Source: Aldehydirespirator sp963662645 (GTDB taxonomy: Bacteria; Actinomycetota; Acidimicrobiia; Acidimicrobiales; Aldehydirespiratoraceae). Taken from it: a stretch of DNA of 64,000 nucleotides. This document shows positions 33,846-42,365 of this stretch, in pieces. The notes beneath the pieces were generated by a model that worked only from the letters and a program-made list of their open reading frames with translations, did no database searches and was not told the DNA's origin. The DNA is taken from assembly GCA_963662645.2 (NCBI GenBank), contig OY759762.1:1860001-1924000 (forward strand), given 5' to 3'. How positions within the stretch are numbered: position 1 is the first letter of the stretch; every line of letters begins with the position of its first letter. A program made the position numbers and the translations under genes.

Positions 33846-34751
33846 GTGACTCGCACCGTCCTGCGGGCCGCCACCCGAGGCAGCGCGTTGGCCCGGCGGC
33901 AGACCAGCATCGTGGCCGATCTGCTGGCCGAGACTTGCGGCGTGGCAACGGAGCCGGTGGTGGTGTCCACTACCGGGGACCGGCAGGCCGATACGCCGAT
34001 TCACGCCCTGGGGGGCAAGGGCGTGTTCGTGAAGGAGGTGCAGGCCGCGGTACTCGACAGGCGGGCCGACATCGCGGTGCACTCGGCCAAGGATCTGCCT
34101 TCAGTGACGCCTGAGGGTCTGGTGGTGGCCGCGGTGCCGAGGCGCGGCGACCCGCGGGACGCCCTGGTGGGCTGCCGGCTGGCCCAGTTGCCGGTCGGCG
34201 CGACGGTGGCCACCGGCTCGGTCAGGCGCAGGGCCCAGCTGGCCTGGACGCGCCCCGATCTGGCCTTTGTCGAGCTGCGGGGCAACATCGCCACTCGGCT
34301 CAACAAGGCAACCGCCTTCGACGCCATCGTCATGGCCGCGGTGGCCTTGAAGCGGCTGGGACTCGAACCAGACGTGCTCGACGTGCTCGAACCGGAGGTC
34401 TTCGTGCCCCAAGTCGGGCAGGGGGCCATCGCGGTGGAGTGCCGCGCCGACGATCGCGCCGTGCTGGAGACGCTGCGGGCCATAGAGCACGGGCCAAGCC
34501 GGCGGACAGTCGACGCGGAACGGGCCTTCCTGACCGAACTGGGCGGCGATTGCAGCCTGCCCGCGGGGGCCCACGCCACCACCGGCGCGGCCGGCGCCCT
34601 GGAGCTGACCGGGCTGCTGGCGTCGGTCGACGGCCGGACTCTCATCCGCGACACCCGCCGCAGCCGCGATCCCGAGACGCTTGGCCGGGCCACGGCCCGG
34701 CACCTGCTGGACCATCGCGGCGGCCAGACGCTGCTCGAATCCGCCCCATGA
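33846..34751 (+). CDS. hemC: Porphobilinogen deaminase (hydroxymethylbilane synthase)
   Basis: Polymerises four porphobilinogens. The 301-residue protein starts LRAATRGSALARRQTSIVAD and has HSAKDLPS, GSVRRRAQLAW, LRGNIATRLNK and the dipyrromethane-cofactor Cys236 in GGDCSLPAGAHA. The start is GTG at 33846. The last codons lie inside a 104-bp tandem duplication, and the TGA overlaps an ATG (ATGA at 34748-34751) that opens a 35-codon mini-ORF before hemD. Confidence 0.96.
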   Translation: MTRTVLRAATRGSALARRQTSIVADLLAETCGVATEPVVVSTTGDRQADTPIHALGGKGVFVKEVQAAVLDRRADIAVHSAKDLPSVTPEGLVVAAVPRRGDPRDALVGCRLAQLPVGATVATGSVRRRAQLAWTRPDLAFVELRGNIATRLNKATAFDAIVMAAVALKRLGLEPDVLDVLEPEVFVPQVGQGAIAVECRADDRAVLETLRAIEHGPSRRTVDAERAFLTELGGDCSLPAGAHATTGAAGALELTGLLASVDGRTLIRDTRRSRDPETLGRATARHLLDHRGGQTLLESAP

Positions 34752-34888
34752 GCCCGGCGCCGCAACCTCACACCCCCCAGCCGCCAGCCCGGGCCGCAGC
34801 CAGGCCCCTGCTGAACGGCTGCCGCGGCCAGACGCTGCTGGTGCCGGCCCCATGAGCCCGGCGCCGCAACCTCACACCCCCCAGCCGC
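34721..34888 (+). repeat. Tandem duplication (period 104 bp) of the hemC/hemD junction
   Basis: The segment 34721-34784 recurs at 34825-34888 with only a few mismatches around CTCGAATCC versus CTGGTGCCG. Both copies contain the stop/start overlap CCATGAGCCCGGCGCCGCAA. The left copy ends hemC, the right copy starts hemD. The remaining 40 bases between copies are diverged. The period is 2 modulo 3, which is the condition for a frame opened at the first ATG to stop at the second ATGA. Confidence 0.93.
34748..34855 (+). CDS. 35-residue mini-ORF bridging hemC and hemD
   Basis: The ATG overlaps the hemC stop, and its TGA (34853-34855) overlaps the hemD ATG, so ribosomes could pass hemC - mini-ORF - hemD by successive ATGA re-initiation. 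The product begins MSPAPQPHTPQP, identical to the HemD N-terminus, and ends GQTLLVPAP, resembling the HemC C-terminus GQTLLESAP. It is therefore a HemD-start/HemC-end chimera made by the duplication. No independent function is expected; its role, if any, is to keep translational coupling. Confidence 0.45.
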   Translation: MSPAPQPHTPQPPARAAARPLLNGCRGQTLLVPAP

Positions 34889-35640
34889 TGGCCGGGCTGC
34901 GGATTGTCGTGTGCCGACCCCGCGAGCAGGCTCGGCCTCTGGCCGACAGTCTGACCGCGGCCGGGGCCGAGGTGGTCAGCGCTCCGGTGATCACCATCAC
35001 CGAACCCGCGGACGGCGGCGCCGGGCTGCGGGACGCGCTGGGGAGGCTCGGTGCGGGCGATTGGCTGGTCGTCACCAGCCCCAACGGCGCGCAGCGCGCC
35101 GCGTCCGCCGGACCGCTGCCGGCCGGCGTCAACGTGGCCGCCATCGGTCCGGGCACCGCGGCCCGGGCGGCGGCGGTGGGGCTGACCGTGCGCCTGGTGC
35201 CCGACCGGTCGATCGCCGAGGGTCTGGTGCAGGCCTTCCCGCCTCCGGATCCGGAGCGTGGCAGTCTCGTGGTGCTGGCCCGGGCCGCGGTGGCCCGATC
35301 CGTGCTGCCCGACAGCCTGCGGGACGCCGGCTGGGAGGTGCTGGACGTGGCCGCCTACCGCAACGTGGCCGCCCCGCTGAACGATGACCAGCGCCGAGCG
35401 GTGGCCGCCTCCGACGGCGTGGTGTTCACATCGTCGTCCACCGTCAAGCGATTGGTGACGGAAGTGGGCGCCGACGCGGTGCCGACGCTGGTGGCGTCCA
35501 TCGGCCCGGCCACATCGGCCACCGCGTCCGCCCTCGGCTTGGAGGTCACCGTGGAGGCCGCCGAGCACACCATCGGTGGCGTGGTCGCCGCCCTTGTCGG
35601 CCACGCTCGCTCGTGGCTGGCACCCGACGACGTTGGATAG
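34852..35640 (+). CDS. hemD: Uroporphyrinogen-III synthase
   Basis: Cyclises and inverts ring D of hydroxymethylbilane. The 262-residue protein has the weakly conserved HemD pattern: LRIVVCRPREQARPLADSL, WLVVTSPNGAQR, AAIGPGTAARAAAVG, the second-domain YRNVAAPL and VVFTSSSTVKRLV, and ASIGPATSATASALGLEV. The start at 34852 is chosen because the first ATG of the duplicated junction (34748) is in another frame. Position between hemC and hemB supports the call. Confidence 0.9.
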   Translation: MSPAPQPHTPQPLAGLRIVVCRPREQARPLADSLTAAGAEVVSAPVITITEPADGGAGLRDALGRLGAGDWLVVTSPNGAQRAASAGPLPAGVNVAAIGPGTAARAAAVGLTVRLVPDRSIAEGLVQAFPPPDPERGSLVVLARAAVARSVLPDSLRDAGWEVLDVAAYRNVAAPLNDDQRRAVAASDGVVFTSSSTVKRLVTEVGADAVPTLVASIGPATSATASALGLEVTVEAAEHTIGGVVAALVGHARSWLAPDDVG

Positions 35641-35649
35641 CCTCGCAGG

Positions 35650-36630
35650 GTGAACTTCCCGCAGCGGCGCATGCGTCGGCTGCGCCGGACCCCGGCTCTC
35701 CGCCGGCTGGTGGCCGAGCACCGGCTCCACCCCGGCGACTTCATCGCGCCGCTGTTCGTGAGCGAGGGCATCGACGAGCCCCAGCCCATCGTGTCGATGC
35801 CCGGGCAGTTCCAGCACACCCGCCAGTCGCTGCGAGCCGAAGTGGCCGAGTTGCAAGCCCTCGGGATCGGCGCGGTGGTGCTGTTCGGCGTGCCCGAGCA
35901 CAAGGACCACATCGGCTCGCGGGCCTGGGAACCCGACGGGATCGTGCAGGCAGCGCTGGCCGATCTGCGCTCCGACTTGGGCGACGACATCGTGCTGATC
36001 GCCGATCTGTGCATGGACGAGTACACCGACCACGGCCACTGCGGCGTGCTGGACGGCCGGGGCGACGTGGACAACGACGCCACTCTCGAGGTCTACGCCC
36101 GCATCGCGCTGGCCCAGGCTGCCGCGGGGGCCGACATCGTGGCCCCGTCGGGGATGATGGACGGCCAGGTCGGCGCCATCCGCGGGGCCTTAGACGGCTC
36201 AGGCTTCTCCCAGACCGCCATCCTCGCCTACTCGGCCAAGTACGCCACTGCGCTGTACGGGCCGTTCCGCGACGCGGTGGACGTGACCATTGCGGGCGGG
36301 GGCGATCGCCGCACCTACCAGCAGGACGTGGCCGGGGTCCGAGAGGCCATGGAAGAGATCCGCCTCGATCTGGCCGAGGGCGCCGACATGGTGATGGTGA
36401 AGCCCGCGCTGGCCTTTCTCGACGTGATCTCGGAGGCCCGCCGCACCTTCGACGCGCCGCTGGCCGCCTACCACGTGTCGGGCGAGTACTCCATGGTGTG
36501 CGCCGCGGCCGAGCGAGGCTGGCTCGACGGCGACGCGGTAGCCCACGAGCATGTGCTGGCCATCCGGCGGGCCGGCGCCGACGTGGTGCTCACCTACTTC
36601 GCTCGCCGCCTGGCCGAGGCCATGCAATGA
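35650..36630 (+). CDS. hemB: Delta-aminolevulinic acid dehydratase (porphobilinogen synthase)
   Basis: Condenses two 5-aminolevulinates. The 326-residue protein has the N-terminal RRLRRTPALRRLVAEHRL, metal-site segment DLCMDEYTDHGHCGVLDGRG, the Schiff-base Lys regions YSAKYATALYGPFRDAV and MVMVKPALAFLDVI, and AYHVSGEYSMVCAAA. The metal site has Cys-x-Asp...Cys rather than the three-Cys zinc site, as is common in actinobacteria. The start codon is GTG at 35650, nine bases after the hemD stop. Confidence 0.96.
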   Translation: MNFPQRRMRRLRRTPALRRLVAEHRLHPGDFIAPLFVSEGIDEPQPIVSMPGQFQHTRQSLRAEVAELQALGIGAVVLFGVPEHKDHIGSRAWEPDGIVQAALADLRSDLGDDIVLIADLCMDEYTDHGHCGVLDGRGDVDNDATLEVYARIALAQAAAGADIVAPSGMMDGQVGAIRGALDGSGFSQTAILAYSAKYATALYGPFRDAVDVTIAGGGDRRTYQQDVAGVREAMEEIRLDLAEGADMVMVKPALAFLDVISEARRTFDAPLAAYHVSGEYSMVCAAAERGWLDGDAVAHEHVLAIRRAGADVVLTYFARRLAEAMQ

Positions 36631-36715
36631 GCACAATCGGGATTCCGCGGATTCTTGGTGTGATTCTTCTGCATAGAGCACAGGATTCTCGACCAAGTTC
36701 GGGGAGGGCCGCGAA

Positions 36716-38005
36716 ATGACCGGGCCCTCCGACCAGATCGATACCAGCGAAGCGCTGTTCGAGCGGGCCCAGCGGGTGATCCCCGGCGGGGTGAACTCCC
36801 CAGTGCGGGCCTTCCGGTCGGTGGGGGGCACGCCCTACTTCGTGGCCCAAGCCGCCGGTCCGTTCGTCTACGACGTGGAGGGCCGCCGCTACATCGACTA
36901 CGTGCAGAGCTACGGGCCGGGAATCTGTGGCCACGCCCACCCAGCGGTGGTCGAGGCGGTGCGGCGGGCGGCCGGGCGGGGCACCAGCTACGGCGCACCC
37001 ACCCGCGACGAGGTGCTGATGGCCGAGGAGATGTGCGCCCGGGTGGAGGGCCTGGAGATGGTGCGGCTCACCAACAGCGGCACCGAAGCGGTGATGTCGG
37101 CGGTCCGGTTGGCCCGAGGCGTGACCGGTCGTCCGACAGTGGTGAAGTTCGCCGGCTGCTACCACGGCCACAGCGACTCCCTGCTGGTGGCGGGCGGATC
37201 GGGCGTCGCCCAGCAGGGCCTGGCCGGGTCGGAGGGAGTGACCGCCGGAGCGGTGGCCGACACCATCGTCGCCCCTTACAACGTGGTCCCCGAGTTGGAC
37301 GAGTCGGTGGCGGTGGTGTGCGTGGAGCCGGTGGCGGCCAACATGGGCCTGGTGGCCCCGGCGCCCGGCTTCCTGCAGGGCCTGCGCGACGCCTGCGACG
37401 CGGTCGGCGCGCTGCTGCTGTTCGACGAGGTGATCACCGGCTTCCGGCTGTGCCGGGGCGGGGCAGCTCAGTGGTTCGGGGTGCAGCCCGACATCTGGTG
37501 CTTTGGCAAGGTCATCGGCGGCGGGCTGCCGGTGGGTGCCTTCGGGGCCTCCACCGAGATCATGTCCGGGCTCGCTCCCCTGGGCGGCGTCTACCAGGCC
37601 GGCACCCTGTCGGGGAACCCGCTGGCTACCGCGGCCGGGCTGGCTGTGCTGGGCCTGCTCGACGACGACGCCTACGTGCGACTGGAATCCACTGCGGCCG
37701 CTTTGCAGGAGGGAATGGCCGGAGCCTTCTCCGCAGCCGGCGTGACCGCGGTGGTTCCCCGGGTAGGCCCACTGCTCGGCCTGTTTTTCGCCGAGGACCC
37801 GCCCCGCGACTTCGACGAGGCCCGCAAGGCGGCTGATAACGGTCGTTATCCGCCGTTCTTCCACGGGATGCTGCGCCGAGGCGTCGCCTTCGCGCCGGGA
37901 GCCTACGAGGCGATCTTCCCGTCGCTGGCCCATACCGAAACCGAGATCGAGGCCACCGTAGCCGCTGCGGCCGAGACCGCCCGCGACATGGCTGCCGCCA
38001 ACTAG
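36716..38005 (+). CDS. hemL: Glutamate-1-semialdehyde 2,1-aminomutase
   Basis: PLP enzyme making 5-aminolevulinate, the step after HemA. The 429-residue protein shows RVIPGGVNSPVRAFRSVGG, LTNSGTEAVMSAVRLARG, FAGCYHGHSDSLLV, LLFDEVITGFR and the PLP Lys265 in WCFGKVIGGGLPVGAFG. GTLSGNPLATAAGLA completes the fold. The ATG start is 86 bases after hemB. The spacer holds no clear terminator, so it probably belongs to the same cluster. Confidence 0.96.
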   Translation: MTGPSDQIDTSEALFERAQRVIPGGVNSPVRAFRSVGGTPYFVAQAAGPFVYDVEGRRYIDYVQSYGPGICGHAHPAVVEAVRRAAGRGTSYGAPTRDEVLMAEEMCARVEGLEMVRLTNSGTEAVMSAVRLARGVTGRPTVVKFAGCYHGHSDSLLVAGGSGVAQQGLAGSEGVTAGAVADTIVAPYNVVPELDESVAVVCVEPVAANMGLVAPAPGFLQGLRDACDAVGALLLFDEVITGFRLCRGGAAQWFGVQPDIWCFGKVIGGGLPVGAFGASTEIMSGLAPLGGVYQAGTLSGNPLATAAGLAVLGLLDDDAYVRLESTAAALQEGMAGAFSAAGVTAVVPRVGPLLGLFFAEDPPRDFDEARKAADNGRYPPFFHGMLRRGVAFAPGAYEAIFPSLAHTETEIEATVAAAAETARDMAAAN

Positions 38006-38080
38006 CGTGCCCGCGGTGGCTAGACCGCTCCGGTCCGGTCCGGATGAACGACGGCAGTCGACACAGATCGGCTCAATCGC

Positions 38081-39001
38081 ATGAGCAAAGGCGTGAAAGT
38101 CATCCTGGGCACGGCTGCTACCGCCGTTGTGCTGATCGTCGTGGTGGTAGCGGTGTATGTCCTGACCCGGGATGAAGCCCCCGAGGCGGTCGACCTGGAG
38201 GCGACCGTCGCCCGGATCGAGTCGGCCGACACCACTGGCGACACCACCGACGAATCGCCCAACACCTCTCCCACCGGAGACAGCGCTGAAACGCCTTCGA
38301 CCGGCGTATCCGCCGCCAAAGCGGAGGACATAACCACCACATCGAGCGACGACGACGCTCCGGCTAAGGACGACGCCGCCTCGGCGAACGACGACACCGC
38401 CACCCAAGCGCCATCGAGAGATGAGACGGTGGATGCCGCGGCCGGGCTGGCCGGAGCGTGGACCGTGCAGGTGGCCGAGGATGCCGGTGATCTCCAGGGA
38501 GAACCGACAGTGAGCTTTGCGGGGTTCCGGGTGAACGAGGTGCTGAACAGCATCGGCGACTTCACTGCGGTCGGCCGCACCGTCGACGTGGCGGGCTCGA
38601 TCGAGCTGAGCGACACGGCGCTGGTGGCCGCAACCGTGGAGGTGACCATGTCCACGCTGCGGACCGACAACAGCCTCCGGGACGGCAGGATCTACGGAGC
38701 TTTGAACACCAGCGAGTTCCCCAAGGCGATCTTCACCCTGGCGGAGCCGGTGGAGCTGCCCGCCGGCATGGCCGACGGAGCGGCGTTCTCAGGATCGGCC
38801 GCGGGCGATCTGACCATCAAGGGCGTCACCAACCGGGCTACCTTCGACCTGCAGGCCCAGCTCGTGGGCGACATCATCGTGGCCGTCGGGTCCAGCGACG
38901 TGACGTTCAGCGACTACGGCGTGACCGCACCGACCGCGCCCATAGTCGTGTCGGTCGAGGACCACGGAATCATGGAGTTCCAACTGCTCTTCACCCGCTG
39001 A
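38081..39001 (+). CDS. Membrane-anchored YceI-family lipocalin-like protein
   Basis: A 306-residue protein with one N-terminal membrane helix (KVILGTAATAVVLIVVVVAV), a Thr/Asp/Ala-rich linker to about residue 120, and a C-terminal YceI domain: AGAWTVQVAEDAG, VNEVLNSIGDFTAVGRTVDV, TLRTDNSLRDGRIYGALN, FPKAIFTL and GDLTIKGVTNRATFDLQAQL. YceI proteins bind isoprenoid lipids such as polyprenyl chains outside the membrane. No partner such as a cytochrome b561 is adjacent. Expression is probably independent of the heme genes. Confidence 0.85.
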   Translation: MSKGVKVILGTAATAVVLIVVVVAVYVLTRDEAPEAVDLEATVARIESADTTGDTTDESPNTSPTGDSAETPSTGVSAAKAEDITTTSSDDDAPAKDDAASANDDTATQAPSRDETVDAAAGLAGAWTVQVAEDAGDLQGEPTVSFAGFRVNEVLNSIGDFTAVGRTVDVAGSIELSDTALVAATVEVTMSTLRTDNSLRDGRIYGALNTSEFPKAIFTLAEPVELPAGMADGAAFSGSAAGDLTIKGVTNRATFDLQAQLVGDIIVAVGSSDVTFSDYGVTAPTAPIVVSVEDHGIMEFQLLFTR

Positions 39002-39115
39002 CCCCGGCCAGCGACCCTCACCGCGACGGCACTAGCTCACTGACCCACGCACAACGCAACGGCAAACACTCGAAGAACCCCCGCTTGGCCTGATCCGAAG
39101 CACCGAGAACAAATC

Positions 39116-39127
39116 AGAACGCGTTCT
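39116..39127. promoter_or_regulatory. Palindromic operator candidate before the restriction gene
   Basis: The perfect 12-bp palindrome AGAACGCGTTCT ends 13 bases before the GTG of the endonuclease gene. Its form (AGAAC-N2-GTTCT) resembles operators of TetR-type repressors. At this place it could block transcription or translation initiation of the endonuclease. Confidence 0.45.
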
Positions 39128-39140
39128 AGGCTGCCGGGTC

Positions 39141-39773
39141 GTGAGCGTTCATCGACGACAGGTTGACGGGCGGCGCTTCAACCGCGATGCGATCCTGCCC
39201 TACGAACTGAGGCTTCTCGACTTTCAGGCGGCCATGCAGGACGTCTACGACTTCTTCTTCGATGTCAACGGGTTCCTGGCCGCCAAGGGTCTGGGGCGAC
39301 TCGAAGACACCCTACGAAAGGCAATCCTTTCGGGGATGCTCTCCGACATGCTGACAGCAAGCATGGCCGCCCATGCACGCACTCTCGTCGAGAACCGGCA
39401 CCACAACGGGCACCCCGATCTCGTCGTGCAAGGGGTGTACTCGGGTGACGCCGTGAAGGCCGGCACCGAGGGGGTGGAGATCAAGACCACGCTGAAGAAG
39501 GGGGGCGCCGTGGACACTCACGGCGCTCGCGACCAGTGGTTCTGCGTGTTCGTCTACAAGGTCGACACCGTGACTGAGCCTGCCGCTGACAGAGACCCAC
39601 TGCGCTTCACCGAGGTGTACCTAGCGGAGGTCACAACAGCCGACTTCCGCCGCAACGAGCGAGGCGAACTGGGAACGAGGACTGCCACGCTGCACGCCGA
39701 AGGAGTGGCGAAGCTGCGGCAGAGCTGGGTCTATCTGGACCCCGTCGACAGCCCACCCGAATCCGGCTCGTAG
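39141..39773 (+). CDS. Probable type II restriction endonuclease (PD-(D/E)XK)
   Basis: A 210-residue protein with a visible PD-(D/E)XK core: GHPDLVVQG supplies the Asp, and after about 20 residues GVEIKTTLKKGG gives Glu-x-Lys, followed by the beta strand WFCVFVYKVD. The N-terminal half is helical. It converges on a DNA methyltransferase gene with a 43-bp overlap of the two 3' ends, the usual layout of a type II restriction-modification pair. The recognition site cannot be predicted. The GTG start has a palindrome immediately upstream. Confidence 0.7.
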   Translation: MSVHRRQVDGRRFNRDAILPYELRLLDFQAAMQDVYDFFFDVNGFLAAKGLGRLEDTLRKAILSGMLSDMLTASMAAHARTLVENRHHNGHPDLVVQGVYSGDAVKAGTEGVEIKTTLKKGGAVDTHGARDQWFCVFVYKVDTVTEPAADRDPLRFTEVYLAEVTTADFRRNERGELGTRTATLHAEGVAKLRQSWVYLDPVDSPPESGS

Positions 39774-40666
39774 TCACGCAGCTTGGGAATAGCGGACACC
39801 GCAAGCCGGGCATAGGTCGGATCTCGCTCGACGCCCACGCTGCGATAGCCGACATGCTCCGCGGCAGCCAGCGTCGAGCCAGAGCCGGCGAACGGATCGA
39901 GCACAACACCGGTGCCGAGCGGCAGGATGGCACGCACTATTTGGCGGAGGAACGCCTGAGGCTTGAGGCTGGGATGCGGCGCGAGCCTCCGCTCCGCTCG
40001 GCGCGTGGGGGTCGATGCGATGACGTCTGAGAATGGCTTCTCGTCGGAGACACGCCGCAGTCCACCCGTGCCCCACGTTCGAAGATTGTCTTGGACGCGC
40101 CCTTCAAGCGGCTTGCGAAACAACAGCCACGGCTCCCACTTGGAGCGGGGCATGACCGTGACGTCGGAGAACTCCTCGTGGGCGTTCTTGGGACGATCAC
40201 CGCCTCGCATCGTCATGACGAGGCGAACGACCTCGCCCCGGCGCTCAAGCCCACCGCTACAAATGGCGCTCGCAACCAGATGAGACACCAACGGGTTGGA
40301 AGCGACCAAGACATGTGAACCGGGGACCAGCACTGGCATCAATACCTCGGTCCACCTACGGAAGAACGAGCACAAGCCGTCGAGATCTTCAGAGGTCAGA
40401 ACAGTGAATCTGGGCAGGGGAGAGCGCTGATGGCCATCGAACGCCGGCGGAAGGCGCCACACGCCTCCTTGGCCCCGGCGGAGCTTGCGTTGCTCCTGTG
40501 GGGTGTATTCGACGATGCCGTACGGAGGATCGGTCACGACTCCGTGGAATGCGTGCGCCGGCTGCTCAGCAAGCCAATCCAGACAGTCACCGACGTACAA
40601 GGATGCGTCGCCCACCTTCGCAAGAGGCGACCAGGCTTGAGCGAGCGCAGGCTCAGCCGAACTCAT
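39731..40666 (-). CDS. Type II DNA methyltransferase, beta class (N6-adenine or N4-cytosine)
   Basis: A 311-residue methyltransferase. Motif IV GVVTDPPYGIVEYTP comes first and motif I VVLDPFAGSGSTLAAAEHVG comes near the C-terminus, the order of beta-class enzymes. The target-recognition part lies between (about residues 70-230). The ATG at 40666 was chosen because it overlaps the stop of the small helix-turn-helix gene by 14 bases; the longer frame to 40780 would overlap that gene widely. It protects DNA against the convergent endonuclease. Confidence 0.85.
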   Translation of the reverse strand: MSSAEPALAQAWSPLAKVGDASLYVGDCLDWLAEQPAHAFHGVVTDPPYGIVEYTPQEQRKLRRGQGGVWRLPPAFDGHQRSPLPRFTVLTSEDLDGLCSFFRRWTEVLMPVLVPGSHVLVASNPLVSHLVASAICSGGLERRGEVVRLVMTMRGGDRPKNAHEEFSDVTVMPRSKWEPWLLFRKPLEGRVQDNLRTWGTGGLRRVSDEKPFSDVIASTPTRRAERRLAPHPSLKPQAFLRQIVRAILPLGTGVVLDPFAGSGSTLAAAEHVGYRSVGVERDPTYARLAVSAIPKLRDYEPDSGGLSTGSR

Positions 40667-40889
40667 AGACGCCACGGCGCACCCTCTGGAACTGGCCGCC
40701 CCGCCCTGCGTTGAGGTTGAGGTAGCTGCGGACCGACGACGCTGCAACGGGGCTTCCCAGTCGAGCCTCAACTGACGCATGGATCTCCTTCAACTTCAGA
40801 GGCCTGCCGGCGTTCGCGAGTACCTGCTCGATGGCGTCGCGGACCTCGCCGGGCCTGCGGCGACCAAGACTCTGCGCTGAAGCGACCAT
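40653..40889 (-). CDS. Small winged-helix protein of the restriction-modification cassette
   Basis: A 78-residue protein with a winged-helix/HARE-like fold: EVRDAIEQVLANAGRPLKL, EIHASVEARLGSPVAASSV and RSYLNLNAGRGGQFQRV ending RRGVYEFG. Such small domains are often fused to or placed beside restriction-modification methyltransferases. It lies directly upstream of the methyltransferase with a 14-bp overlap, so both are made together. A 14-bp palindrome sits 15 bases before its ATG, which suggests autoregulation as with controller proteins; no controller-family signature is seen, so that is inference. Confidence 0.65.
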   Translation of the reverse strand: MVASAQSLGRRRPGEVRDAIEQVLANAGRPLKLKEIHASVEARLGSPVAASSVRSYLNLNAGRGGQFQRVRRGVYEFG

Positions 40890-40903
40890 CGCTCCGCATA
40901 TTA

Positions 40904-40917
40904 GACGTCTAGACGTC
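40904..40917. promoter_or_regulatory. 14-bp perfect palindrome upstream of the winged-helix/methyltransferase genes
   Basis: GACGTCTAGACGTC is self-complementary and lies 15 bases upstream of the ATG at 40889, in a locally AT-richer stretch. It is a candidate operator for the cassette or a regulatory target of the methyltransferase. Confidence 0.5.
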
Positions 40918-40994
40918 GTCAAGCGCGGATCCCAGAGTGGCGTCGACGCTAGTGACACCCACTGACAACGCTCCCGCTGATGTCCGCATCGTTG

Positions 40995-42245
40995 TCACTT
41001 CCGCAGGACCGGGTTGCGCTGCGGCCGGGAGCGGCCGTCGGGCCGGGAGTGGCTGTTGTGGCCGGGCTGGCGACTGGTGTCGGGCCGGGGGCGAGGTCGT
41101 GTTGGCTGTGGCGGCGGCGGTTTGAGTTTGAGTTGGCCGTTGTCGGAGTGCAGTTGCCAGCCGTCGTCGTGGACGAGGTGGTGGCAGCGTTCGCACAGCA
41201 GGGCGAGGTTGTCGATGTCGGTGGGCCCGCCGCGGCTGAACCACTCGATGTGGTGGGGCTCGCCCCCTTCGGCGGGTGCGGCGCAGTTGACGCAGCCGCT
41301 GTCGCGGGCCGCGAGTGCGATGCGCTGGCCCGAGCTGGCGTTGCGGTCGGCTCTCCCCAGCCACAGCGGGTCGCCCTCGGCGCTGAAGACGGCGGGCAGG
41401 ATCTTGGCTTGTGCGGCCAGCTCGGCGATCCGGTCAGCGGCGACGGGAAGGCCGTCGTCATAGCGCAGGCCGCGAAGCTCGCGGGCCACTGTGTCGTAGT
41501 CGGCGATCAACAACAGCGTGGTCTTGGGCCGGTGGTGCGGCCCCTCGCCGGTGATCAGGTTGGCCAGCGCGTCGGCGCGGCGCTGGGCTGAGGTGAGCCC
41601 CTCTATGGGGCCCGATCCATACACGGTGGCGCCGTTGCGGTGGGCGCGCACCATGGCGTTGAACGACACGCTGACCCGCTTGCCGGTGTCGGCATCGAAG
41701 TACGCCGACAGCCGCCACGAGCCGTCGGGGTCCTGAACCAGCGACGCCCACCGGCTCTCGCGCTGGCGCCTGCGCTCTTCAGCAGACGCGCCCGGCTTCA
41801 TGTAGCACCGGGTCATGCGGGCGAACATGTCAACGGGGTGGCCGCGGGCCATCTCCAACAAGGCGGGCTCGTCGGCGTGGCCGGGATCGGCGGCCACCCG
41901 AGCGATCACCCGGGCGTGTCCCGCAGTGATCTCCCCGGCCCGCCACGCGTCCACAGTGGCCGGCAGCTCACCCAAAGACGCAGCCAGCTCCACATCGGCG
42001 GTGGCCTGACGGGCCGACACATGCAGCCTCTCGCGCATCACCGCCGACACCGCCCTGCCCCCGCAGCGGCGACGCATCTCCGCCGCCGTCTCCGCCAGCA
42101 TCGCCTCCACCCGCGACCGCTCCCGGCCCAGCGCTGCCATACGTTCCACCAACTCGTCGTCACCGAGAGCAGACACATCGGCATCCCGAGCACAGGCGAC
42201 ACACCCGGCGCCGGGAGCCTCAGCAGATTCGATCCCTGATCCCAT
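40995..42245 (-). CDS. DUF222/HNH endonuclease-domain protein (13E12-type)
   Basis: A 416-residue protein. The N-terminal DUF222 part (RMAALGRERSRVEAMLAET, GHARVIARVAADPGHAD) is helical. The C-terminal HNH nuclease domain shows CVNCAAPAEGGEPHHIEWFS, then NLALLCERCHHLVHDDGW, with Cys pairs and the HH/N/H catalytic residues. Actinobacteria carry many such paralogues, often in variable regions. The C-terminal 40 residues are Pro/Arg-rich and disordered. An ATG at 42245 is preferred; a TTG at 42275 is possible. The function is not established. Confidence 0.8.
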   Translation of the reverse strand: MGSGIESAEAPGAGCVACARDADVSALGDDELVERMAALGRERSRVEAMLAETAAEMRRRCGGRAVSAVMRERLHVSARQATADVELAASLGELPATVDAWRAGEITAGHARVIARVAADPGHADEPALLEMARGHPVDMFARMTRCYMKPGASAEERRRQRESRWASLVQDPDGSWRLSAYFDADTGKRVSVSFNAMVRAHRNGATVYGSGPIEGLTSAQRRADALANLITGEGPHHRPKTTLLLIADYDTVARELRGLRYDDGLPVAADRIAELAAQAKILPAVFSAEGDPLWLGRADRNASSGQRIALAARDSGCVNCAAPAEGGEPHHIEWFSRGGPTDIDNLALLCERCHHLVHDDGWQLHSDNGQLKLKPPPPQPTRPRPRPDTSRQPGHNSHSRPDGRSRPQRNPVLRK

Positions 42246-42365
42246 GCCTTCCACATTAGACAGAGGGTGTGACAAACATTCATGGCTAGTTATAAGACAC
42301 CATGAAAATGCGGCCTACGGCGGCTCGATGCCCGCGTGTCCCACGTCAGTGCTTGACTGTGACGA

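Noticed and set aside
40666..40780. 38-residue N-terminal extension of the DNA methyltransferase
   Set aside because: It would overlap the winged-helix gene by 128 bp; the ATG at 40666 gives a normal short overlap and a good N-terminus.
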